Shown one piece after another: positions 52,196-59,805 of a stretch of 64,000 bases of DNA. Origin of the DNA: Natronosporangium sp035305625. Its GTDB lineage: Bacteria > Actinomycetota > Actinomycetes > Mycobacteriales > Micromonosporaceae. The position numbers and the translations under genes are program-made. Under the pieces are notes generated by a model that was given only the letters and a program-made list of their open reading frames with translations, was not told the DNA's origin and did not search any database. Each line of letters begins with the position of its first letter. Position 1 is the first letter of the stretch. The DNA lies in contig CAWEKD010000009.1 in assembly GCA_963809545.1 (NCBI GenBank), forward strand, positions 248,001 to 312,000, in the 5' to 3' direction.

Positions 52196-54694
52196 ATGAG
52201 CCGCGAGCACATCGGGCCGATGGAGCGCCACCCCGGCCACCCGGAGACCATCGAGCAGCACGCCAGGGAACTGTCGCACCTGGCTGAACAGGCCCTACGC
52301 GTCGAGGCCACCACCGACCGGACGTTCGAGGCGGCCACCGCCCACTGGGAAGGACTGGGGGCGTACGAGCTGCTGACCGCCCCGTTACCGGTGAAGCGGC
52401 GCGTCGCCGCCGGCAGCGAGGCCCTGGCCTGGGCGGCCGCCGCCCTTCACTATTGGGCCGATCGCGTGCGTAGCTTCAACCAGGTGGTCGCCGACCTCGA
52501 ACTCCGGTGGCACCTTCCGCCCCGGTCGTTGAACCCGAATGCATCCCTACCGACCGGCGGCCCCTTCCCTGCTGTCCTCCCCATCGATCCTCAGGAGCAG
52601 CTCGCCACACACCGGGAAGAGCTCCGGCAGGAATGGCGGAGCGCCTACCAGACCTACATCGAGGAAGGCGAGCAACAAGTCGCGGCGATGCTCCGGGAGG
52701 GCCCCACCCTGACCCACCTCCGCCTACTCCGGGAGGCCGGACAGGCCCCCGACACCGGTGCCTGGAGCTTCTTCCAGGCCCGTTGGGACATTCAGGTCGC
52801 CCCCGAGCTGGCCCTGGAGCTGATCACCCGCATGGCCGAACCCGACTACCTCCCGACCCTGGAGGAAACCGAGCAACTCGCCGCCCTGCTGCAGCAGCAC
52901 GCCGATGACCCCCGGTTCGCCCATTTCCTATCCGAGCTGACCCCGCAACAACTTTTCCAGCTGATCGCCAACCTGGCCGGTCGCTCCCTGGACGTGGTCC
53001 AGGTCAGCGGCTCCGGGCCGGCGGACGCCTGGGAGACCGCGTTGCGCCAGGTGCAGGAAGGGCTAGGAGTGGCGCTGGCCACCGCCACCTTCCCACGCGG
53101 GACGTACGACGACGATGGGGTCTACCACCCGGGCACGTACGAACTGGATCCCGCGTGGATCGACGCCCTGATCGACGCGGGTGAGAGCACCTACTTCATC
53201 AGCGGGTACTGGCCAAGCCGGGCACCCGAGGTGTACGGCTACCAACTGCTGGGGCCGCTGCTGCGGCACGGCACCTACCATCATTCGTTCCTCGTCCAGC
53301 TCGGCGGCGCCATCGTCGATTTCGAAATGGCGCACGGGGGTAGCAAGGTATGGACCACCGCAATCAGCCTGTACGGGAACACGGAGCTCGGCGGTGGACC
53401 GTACGGTGGGACCGCCCACTTGCTCCGGCTGGACTGGTCCAGTGACTGGGACGACCCGTACGCACCCGCTGGTTTCGACCCGCTGCACGGGCTGATGAGC
53501 GCGTTGGAACGCAACCCGGAAGGAGCCCGGCTGCTGTTCACCGCCATCGTCGAGGATGACCGGGTGATGGAGACGCGGGTCGACCGGCACGGTCAGGAGT
53601 ACCAGGCGTACACCGGAGAGGGGCGGGAGTATCTGCCTCGTCTGGACTATCTGCTCACCGAGCGGACCTGGTTCGCTGACGTCAACGACCCCTACCTGTA
53701 TCCGTCAGGCTGGGCGGATGACTGGGGTCAACTCAACCCCGGCCATGCGGCGTTGGGGCGGGTGCTGGAGGTCGCGGTCACCGACGACCCGAGCGACAGC
53801 CGCGCGGTTCTGATCACCGAACAGCTGGTGGTAGAACTACTCGACACGTTGCGGCCGGACGGCAACATCGTGCCCGCGGCGATGCGGGAATCGGTGGCGA
53901 AGATCGTCGCGACGTACGTCACGGAACTCAACCAGAACGTGTTCGCCACTGTGCCCGGATCGACCGGACCGTGGGCGTTGGATGACTCATACGTCTACGA
54001 CCACGAGGCGGAGCTACGGGCGGCCAACCGGACCCATCTGCGGATGTTGCTGGAGGACCTCGGCCGGGACGAAGCCGCCCAGGAGGTGGTCCGGATGGCC
54101 CAGTTGGACTACGTCTGGCAGCAGTACGAGCATCACCTGACCCGGCCCTTGGAGCACGAGTCTGACCTGGATCGACGGCTGAGCGACATGATCAATGAAA
54201 CGCGCACCACCGCGGAAGTCCTGTGTGCGCTGGACCGAGGGCTGATCGAAGACACCCGCCTCACCATGGAGGAGAAGGTCGAGCGGCTGGCTACCCGCCG
54301 CGCCCACGAAGCGCTGTTGATCGACCTGGTCGGCATGATCCCGCACCCGGCTGCGCGGGCAGGCGCCCTGGCCGCAGCCATCGTCACGGCCGGCGATACC
54401 TCGGTGGAGGATCTGCAGGCCCAGCACGACGTAGACCTGGAAAAAATAATCGAAAGCCTGCAGGACAAGACTCGTGCCCTGGCGGAACAGATGTTCCAGG
54501 AAGCGATCGTGCAGTTCGCGCCGATCGACCTGCCACCGGAGCTGCTCGATCCTGCCACCGGGGAGCTAATACCGACGCCTGAGTGGGGGCGAACCGAGCA
54601 GCAGGCGTGGAAGAAATTCCTGGAGTCAGATGCCGGAGCGGAGGTGCGCGATGCCATCACCGAGGCTGGGGAGAAGTTCTCCATCTACGCGTGA
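52196..54694 (+). CDS. Large WxG-domain protein of module B (DUF6571-like)
   Basis: 832 residues from ATG 52196 with GGGGAGG just upstream. No signal peptide or membrane segment. The N-terminal helical domain has 'TAHWEGLGAYELLTAPLPVK' (WxG) and 'ALAWAAAALHYWADRVRSFN', matching the module A protein nearly residue by residue. Further shared blocks are 'YIEEGEQQVAAMLREGPT', 'EGLGVALATATF', 'EVYGYQLLGPLLRHG', 'LERNPEGARLLFTAIV' and the end block 'IPTPEWGRTEQQAWKKF'. The mid part has repeats of about 40 residues resembling DUF6571. First gene of a four-gene overlapping operon. Secretion through a type VII system is inferred, not shown. Confidence 0.85.
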   Translation: MSREHIGPMERHPGHPETIEQHARELSHLAEQALRVEATTDRTFEAATAHWEGLGAYELLTAPLPVKRRVAAGSEALAWAAAALHYWADRVRSFNQVVADLELRWHLPPRSLNPNASLPTGGPFPAVLPIDPQEQLATHREELRQEWRSAYQTYIEEGEQQVAAMLREGPTLTHLRLLREAGQAPDTGAWSFFQARWDIQVAPELALELITRMAEPDYLPTLEETEQLAALLQQHADDPRFAHFLSELTPQQLFQLIANLAGRSLDVVQVSGSGPADAWETALRQVQEGLGVALATATFPRGTYDDDGVYHPGTYELDPAWIDALIDAGESTYFISGYWPSRAPEVYGYQLLGPLLRHGTYHHSFLVQLGGAIVDFEMAHGGSKVWTTAISLYGNTELGGGPYGGTAHLLRLDWSSDWDDPYAPAGFDPLHGLMSALERNPEGARLLFTAIVEDDRVMETRVDRHGQEYQAYTGEGREYLPRLDYLLTERTWFADVNDPYLYPSGWADDWGQLNPGHAALGRVLEVAVTDDPSDSRAVLITEQLVVELLDTLRPDGNIVPAAMRESVAKIVATYVTELNQNVFATVPGSTGPWALDDSYVYDHEAELRAANRTHLRMLLEDLGRDEAAQEVVRMAQLDYVWQQYEHHLTRPLEHESDLDRRLSDMINETRTTAEVLCALDRGLIEDTRLTMEEKVERLATRRAHEALLIDLVGMIPHPAARAGALAAAIVTAGDTSVEDLQAQHDVDLEKIIESLQDKTRALAEQMFQEAIVQFAPIDLPPELLDPATGELIPTPEWGRTEQQAWKKFLESDAGAEVRDAITEAGEKFSIYA

Positions 54695-55391
54695 CCAGCG
54701 CCGTATGGGCTGGCTGAGCTGCCTGACCGCCATGGTCCTAGTGGTAGCCGGCTGTACTCGAGAACCAGTCCCGGAAACGCCCGATCCATGGCCCACCGTT
54801 TGGGGGCTGGAAGAGGTCCATCAAAACTATCCCGTCGCCTACCGACTGATTCCCACCACCGTAAACGGCACGTCGTCCAATCGGGTCTACGTAGACGACC
54901 CCGAAGAGGAGTACGACGACGAGGCCAGCCACGCCCTGTACGCCTTGGAGCGGTTCCTGACCGTGCGGTATGCGGTGACCCATAACTCGCTGACGCACGT
55001 ACTCGCCTACCTCTACCAGTTCGTGGCCACCGACCGGATGCTGCATGAGCTGTACCCCAACGGCCCGTTCCAGGTCGAGCACAGCCCCTGGTACGAAGGT
55101 CCGGTCTGGATCTGGCTGCTGTACATCGACCCGGCCGGTCCAGAACGCTATCGGGTCGGGGTGTGCACGGACATCGGCTGGTGGGAACGCTCCGAGCACC
55201 AAGACCAACTTCCCCGGACCGATCGGGCGCTACTGGAGGAATTCCTGGTGGTTCAGGAACTCGACAACGCCGGCACCCCCCGTTGGAAAGTCGACCAAGA
55301 GTACAAAGACGCCACCGACCGGCTCGCCTCTGACTGGGGGCAGGCCTGCCGGGACTGGGCGGTGCACGACCTCGAGGAACAGGGATGGTGA
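54651..55391 (+). CDS. Lipoprotein of WxG/lipoprotein module B
   Basis: 246 residues from ATG 54651, chosen for GGAGG 7 bases upstream; this overlaps the preceding gene by 44 bases. Signal 'MGWLSCLTAMVLVVAGCTRE' with lipobox VAGC after a basic start. The mature part includes 'YRVGVCTDIGWWERSEHQ', 'EEFLVVQELDNAGTPRWKV' and 'ACRDWAVHDLEEQGW', which align with the module A lipoprotein (240 residues). Anchored outside the membrane. Function unknown; constant pairing with the WxG protein suggests they act together. Confidence 0.82.
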   Translation: MPSPRLGRSSPSTRDQRRMGWLSCLTAMVLVVAGCTREPVPETPDPWPTVWGLEEVHQNYPVAYRLIPTTVNGTSSNRVYVDDPEEEYDDEASHALYALERFLTVRYAVTHNSLTHVLAYLYQFVATDRMLHELYPNGPFQVEHSPWYEGPVWIWLLYIDPAGPERYRVGVCTDIGWWERSEHQDQLPRTDRALLEEFLVVQELDNAGTPRWKVDQEYKDATDRLASDWGQACRDWAVHDLEEQGW

Positions 55392-55768
55392 CAAACAACC
55401 CTCAATACCTGGACGTTGACCCGCAGGCGGTGACCACCGCTGGTCACTGGACCGCGGCGACCGCCGAGCAGTGGCGGTCCTGGGGGCACCGCGCCCGGAC
55501 CAGGTTCGAAATGGCCCGGCCGGACCTGCGCAGCACCCGGGTAGCCGCTGCCCTATGGGAGTACGCGGGACGCTGGTGTCCGGAGCTGCTGGCGGTCTCG
55601 GCCGCGGTAGCGGATCTGGGAATTCGTACCATTGCCGCCGCCGGAGCGGTAGACCACGCGGACGAGGAGGCCGCCGGCTCGCTGTCACCCACCACCGCCG
55701 CAGCCGAGGAGCAGCACTCCCAGCTACGCCGGCCGATCAACAGCGAACGAGTGGTGGAGCAGACCTGA
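55385..55768 (+). CDS. ESX-like small helical protein
   Basis: 127 residues, all-helical and without signal peptide: 'VTTAGHWTAATAEQWRSW' and 'LWEYAGRWCPELLAVSAAVA', then 'RTIAAAGAVDHADEEAAG', the hairpin-like layout of ESX/T7SS target proteins (about 100 residues, small C-terminal acidic tail). A canonical WxG turn is not visible. Overlaps the lipoprotein stop (7 bases) and the next gene start (ATGA). It is absent from module A. A type VII substrate or chaperone is inferred. Confidence 0.75.
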   Translation: MVTNNPQYLDVDPQAVTTAGHWTAATAEQWRSWGHRARTRFEMARPDLRSTRVAAALWEYAGRWCPELLAVSAAVADLGIRTIAAAGAVDHADEEAAGSLSPTTAAAEEQHSQLRRPINSERVVEQT

Positions 55769-55932
55769 TGGAGACGACGCCGGTTCAGCCGCCGTATCGT
55801 GGAATCATGATCTGCCGAGCGTGTCGCGACGACCACCATGAGCGCTGCCCGGGCCGCTCCTGGTGCGATTGCCAGCACCGCCGGCCTGGGCCGACCCCAC
55901 CGGAGACTGGCCGACCCGGCCCCGGCCAGTAG
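55768..55932 (+). CDS. Small Cys/His-rich protein
   Basis: 54 residues from ATG 55768, whose first base is the last of the upstream stop codon (TGATG). The core 'ICRACRDDHHERCPGRSWCD' plus 'CQH' has five Cys and three His, suitable for one or two zinc ions; the tail is Pro-rich. Short for standard gene finders. Conserved tiny proteins with this motif exist in actinomycetes, but I know no function. Last gene of the module B operon. Confidence 0.65.
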   Translation: METTPVQPPYRGIMICRACRDDHHERCPGRSWCDCQHRRPGPTPPETGRPGPGQ

Positions 55933-55962
55933 TCCCCCTTCGCAGATGGTGTGCTTAGGGGT

Positions 55963-56700
55963 ATGCATGCTGATCTGCCCGTTTCCCTACCGCTGGTCGG
56001 GTCGCTCGACGATGACACCCTGATCGGCTACTACGCCCCGCCTCGTACCCCGTGGTTACGGGTGAACTTCGTAACCAGCATCGACGGGGCGGTGGAAGTC
56101 TCCGGCCGCTCCAGCCCCCTGTCCGACCCGGATGACCAGCGGATGCTGCAGCTGCTGCGCACCCCGTGCGACGCGCTGCTGGTGGGCGCGGGCACCATCC
56201 GCGTGGAGGGGTACGGGCCACCGCTGCTGGCGGAATCCCGACGCCGCTGGCGGCTGAACCACCGGCTGCCGGAGCACCTCCAACTGGTGGTGGTCTCGCA
56301 CACCCTGGCGCTGGACCCGGACCTGCCGGTGTTCACCCAGGCGCGACGGCCGGTGGTGCTCACGCACGCCGGCGCACCGGCCGCACGCCGGGAAGCGCTG
56401 GCCGAGCGGGCCGAGGTGCTCACCGTCGGTGAACACGAGGTGGACCTGGCGGCCGGGCTGTCGCTGTTGCACGCCCGCGGCCTGCGGCACCTGCTGTGTG
56501 AGGGTGGGCCTCGACTGTTCGGCTCCCTGGTCGCCGCCGATCTGGTGGACGAGGTGTGCCTGACCGTCTCCCCGCTCCTGGCCGGGGCCGGCGCAGGGCG
56601 GATCGTCGCCGGCCCACCGGCCACTCCCCGCCCGATGGCCCTGCGGCACATCCTCGCCGGCGCGCGCACCCTATTTCTGCGGTACGTACGCGACTGCTGA
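55963..56700 (+). CDS. Pyrimidine reductase-type protein (RibD C-terminal domain)
   Basis: 245 residues. 'WLRVNFVTSIDGAVEVSGRS', 'DALLVGAGTIRVEGYGPPLL' and 'LRHLLCEGGPRLFGSLVAAD' ('EGGP' NADPH site) define the RibD_C reductase of riboflavin synthesis; no deaminase domain is attached, as in the archaeal/actinobacterial stand-alone branch. ATG 55963 or GTG 55951 may start it. No other rib genes nearby. Distinct from the shorter paralogue-type protein at 1069-1641. Confidence 0.9.
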   Translation: MHADLPVSLPLVGSLDDDTLIGYYAPPRTPWLRVNFVTSIDGAVEVSGRSSPLSDPDDQRMLQLLRTPCDALLVGAGTIRVEGYGPPLLAESRRRWRLNHRLPEHLQLVVVSHTLALDPDLPVFTQARRPVVLTHAGAPAARREALAERAEVLTVGEHEVDLAAGLSLLHARGLRHLLCEGGPRLFGSLVAADLVDEVCLTVSPLLAGAGAGRIVAGPPATPRPMALRHILAGARTLFLRYVRDC

Positions 56701-56806
56701 CGCTCCGTCGATAGTCGCTGGTCCGAGCGGCCGGAATCCCTCGGACCGGCGGCGGATCCGCCGTGGCGTGCGCGCAGACGTCGGCCGAGTACGGCACCAT
56801 GCCAGG

Positions 56807-58588
56807 GTGGCCACAGAACCGACAGTTCCCGACAGTCGCCCCTCGCCCGACGGTCCACCGGCGGCCGGTGAGCCGGTAGGACGCGTGCTCGGCACCGCCG
56901 ACGCCACCCCGTTGCAATTTTGGACCGCGGTCGCCCCCGGCCAGTGGTTGCAACTGGACGACGTGGTGGTGACGCACCGGCACCTGGCCGGGCAGGAGCC
57001 GGTCACCATCGCCGGGGTGGTCACGGCGGTGCGGGCCCGCCACGAGGGGGCCCAGTTCGATTCGGACGTGTTCGCGATCGCCGACGGGATGCTGCCGGCG
57101 GAGATCCAGGAGGCGGCGGAGATCACCACCACCCGGGTGGATCCGGAGGTCTACGTCCCGCCCGCCCCCGGGGCGGTGGTGCACCGGGCCGCGGGGCAGG
57201 CCCGGGCCGCGGCCCTGCACTTCGACCGGATGCAGCGGCCGATCCCGATGGGGATCGGCCGCGACGGCGTACCGGTCTATCTCAACGCGGACTTCCTCGA
57301 CGGCACCCGCGGCGCGCACGTGTCCATCTCGGGCGTGTCCGGGGTGGCGACCAAGACCAGCTTCGCCACCTTCCTGCTGTACTCCGCCTTCCATAGTGAG
57401 GCGTTGGGTCCGGATGCGGTCAACGCCCGGGCGCTGATCTTCAACGTCAAGGGCGAGGACCTCAACTTCCTGGACCACCCCAACACCCGCCTGGACGAGG
57501 CCACCACCGCGCGCTACCAGGAGATGGGGCTGCCCGCCGGCCCGTTCACCGACGTACGGGTGTTCGCCCCGCCCCGGGCCGACGACCCCACCGGCACCCC
57601 GGACGTCGCCAGCCGGACCGCCGGCGTGGACCCGTTCTACTGGACCCTGGCCGACTTCTGCACCGACCGGCTGCTGCCGTACGTGTTCGCCGACGCCGAC
57701 GACGAACGTCAGCAGTACACGATGGTGGTACACGCGGTGACCGCCCGGCTGGCCCGGGAGGCCAAGCCGCTGGAGTCCGGTGGGGTGGCGATCGACGGTC
57801 GGCCTTTGCACTCCTACCCGGACCTGGTCGACCACCTGGTGGACCTGCTCGCCGATGAAGAGACCCGCAGCCAGTGGACCGGCAGCGCGATCGGGTTGGG
57901 CACGGTGAACGCATTCTCCCGCCGGCTGTTGGCCAGCAAGCGGGATCTGGCCCGCTTGATCCGCGGGGACCTGGCCAGCAACCGGCCCCACCACGTCAAC
58001 ACCGCCGAGTCCGCCAAGGTCAGCGTGGTCGACCTGCACAACCTGCCGGAGCGGGCGCAGCGGTTCGTGGTGGGGGTGATCCTGCGCAGCGAGTTCGAGC
58101 GCAAGGAGAAGTCCGGGGCGGCGCGGCCGCTGCTGTTCGTCGTGCTCGACGAACTGAACAAGTACGCCCCCCGGGAAGGCGACAGTCCGATCAAGGAGGT
58201 GCTGCTGGACATCGCCGAGCGTGGCCGCTCCCTGGGGGTGATCCTGATCGGGGCGCAGCAGACCGCCAGCGAAGTGGAGCGGCGGATCGTGGCCAACTCG
58301 GCCATCCGGGTGGTGGGGCGGCTGGATCCGGCCGAGGCCTCCCGACCGGAGTACGGTTTCCTGCCCCCCGCGCAGCGGCAGCGGGTGCTGCTGGCCAAAC
58401 CCGGCACCATGTTCGTCAGCCAGCCGGAGATCCCGGTGCCGTTGTGTGTGGAGTTCCCGTTCCCGGCCTGGGCCACCCGCCCCGCCGAGGCCGGCGCCGC
58501 TCCCGCCGGCACCCTACGCTCGATCACCCAGGCCGCCGACCCGTTCGCGGTGGTCGGCGCCGGGGACGAGGAGGAGTTCCCGTTCTAA
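56807..58588 (+). CDS. HerA-like ATPase (DUF87)
   Basis: 593 residues from GTG 56807. N-terminal HAS-barrel-like beta domain (about 20-120, 'DDVVVTHRHLAGQEPVTIAG'), then a HerA/FtsK-type RecA-like ATPase. The P-loop region 'ISGVSGVATKTSFATFLL' (about 174) carries ATKTS where GKT is standard; Walker B is 'PLLFVVLDELNKYAP' (about 441); 'SLGVILIGAQQTASEVERRI' and 'SAIRVVGRLDP' are typical HerA C-terminal motifs. HerA rings pump DNA in end resection with NurA. First gene of the sbcD/sbcC/NurA-like operon; the stop overlaps sbcD (TAATG). Confidence 0.9.
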   Translation: MATEPTVPDSRPSPDGPPAAGEPVGRVLGTADATPLQFWTAVAPGQWLQLDDVVVTHRHLAGQEPVTIAGVVTAVRARHEGAQFDSDVFAIADGMLPAEIQEAAEITTTRVDPEVYVPPAPGAVVHRAAGQARAAALHFDRMQRPIPMGIGRDGVPVYLNADFLDGTRGAHVSISGVSGVATKTSFATFLLYSAFHSEALGPDAVNARALIFNVKGEDLNFLDHPNTRLDEATTARYQEMGLPAGPFTDVRVFAPPRADDPTGTPDVASRTAGVDPFYWTLADFCTDRLLPYVFADADDERQQYTMVVHAVTARLAREAKPLESGGVAIDGRPLHSYPDLVDHLVDLLADEETRSQWTGSAIGLGTVNAFSRRLLASKRDLARLIRGDLASNRPHHVNTAESAKVSVVDLHNLPERAQRFVVGVILRSEFERKEKSGAARPLLFVVLDELNKYAPREGDSPIKEVLLDIAERGRSLGVILIGAQQTASEVERRIVANSAIRVVGRLDPAEASRPEYGFLPPAQRQRVLLAKPGTMFVSQPEIPVPLCVEFPFPAWATRPAEAGAAPAGTLRSITQAADPFAVVGAGDEEEFPF

Positions 58589-59805
58589 TGAAGATCCTGC
58601 ACACCTCGGACTGGCATGTCGGGAAGGTGCTCAAGGGCCAGCCCCGGTTGGAGGAGCACAAGGCGGTGCTGGCCGAACTGGTGGAGATCGCCCGGGCCGA
58701 GTCCCCGGACCTGATCCTGGTGGCGGGGGACCTGTTCGACACCGCCGCTCCCACCCCGTCGGCCACCCGGCTGGTGACCGGGGCGTTGACCGCGCTGCGG
58801 GCCACCGGCGCGCAGGTGGTGGCCATCGCGGGCAACCACGACAACGGCGCGGCCCTGGACGCGCTGCGGCCGTGGGCGGAGGCGGCCGGGATCACCCTGC
58901 GGGGCACGGTCCGCGGCCCGGCCGACCATCGGATCACCGGCACCACCGCGGCGGGAGAACGGTGGCGGCTGGTGGCGTTGCCGTTCTTGTCGCAGCGGTA
59001 CGCGGTCCGGGCCGTCGAGATGTTCCAACTGTCGGCGGCCGAAGCCAACCAGACCTACGCCGACCACCTGGCCCGGCTGCTGGCGGCCCTCACGGAGGAC
59101 TTCGCCGCCGACGGGGTGATCAACCTGATCACCACCCATCTGACCGTGGTGGGTGGCACCACCGGGGGCGGGGAGCGGCAGGCGCACACCATTCAGGCGT
59201 ACGCGGTGCCGGCGACGGTCTTTCCCGCCAGCACCCACTACGTGGCGCTGGGGCACCTGCACCGCGCCCAGACCGTGCCCGGGCCGGCACCGGTGCATTA
59301 CTGCGGCAGCCCGCTGGCGGTCGACTTCGGGGAGAGCGCGAACACCCCGTCGGTGACCCTGGTGGAGGTGGCCGCCGGCGGCACCGCCCAGCTCCGGCAG
59401 GTGCCGATCACCTCGGCGGTGCCGCTGCGGACCGTGCGCGGCACGGTGGCGGAGTTGGCCGCGCGGGAACCGGACGAGGCCTGGCTGCGGGTGTTCGTGA
59501 CCGAGCCACCCCGGGCGGGGTTGCGGGAGGAGGTGCAGGAGCTGTTGCCGCGGGCGCTGGAGGTGCGGGTGGATCCGGCGCTGCTGCCGCCGAGCACCCC
59601 GGCGGCGGCGAGTCTGGACCGGGCTGGCCGCTCCCCCATCGAGCTGTTCAACGAGTACCTCAGTGTCAAGGGGCATGACGATCCGGCGGTGCGGGAGCTG
59701 TTCGCCGCCCTCTACGAGGAGGTCCAGGATCACTCCCCTGGGGAGCTGCCTGATGAGGACGTGGCCGGGGCGGCCACCGGCGCCGGACAGGAGGGGCGGG
59801 GATGA
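58588..59805 (+). CDS. sbcD: Exonuclease SbcD (Mre11-type)
   Basis: 405 residues. The calcineurin-like phosphodiesterase motifs are complete: 'ILHTSDWHVGK' (DxH), 'LILVAGDLFDTAAP' (GD), 'VVAIAGNHDNGAAL' (GNHD), 'LITTHLTV' and 'YVALGHLHRAQ' (GHxH). It is the nuclease subunit of SbcCD, opening hairpins and protein-blocked DNA ends. ATG overlaps the upstream stop; its own end overlaps sbcC (ATGA). Confidence 0.95.
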   Translation: MKILHTSDWHVGKVLKGQPRLEEHKAVLAELVEIARAESPDLILVAGDLFDTAAPTPSATRLVTGALTALRATGAQVVAIAGNHDNGAALDALRPWAEAAGITLRGTVRGPADHRITGTTAAGERWRLVALPFLSQRYAVRAVEMFQLSAAEANQTYADHLARLLAALTEDFAADGVINLITTHLTVVGGTTGGGERQAHTIQAYAVPATVFPASTHYVALGHLHRAQTVPGPAPVHYCGSPLAVDFGESANTPSVTLVEVAAGGTAQLRQVPITSAVPLRTVRGTVAELAAREPDEAWLRVFVTEPPRAGLREEVQELLPRALEVRVDPALLPPSTPAAASLDRAGRSPIELFNEYLSVKGHDDPAVRELFAALYEEVQDHSPGELPDEDVAGAATGAGQEGRG

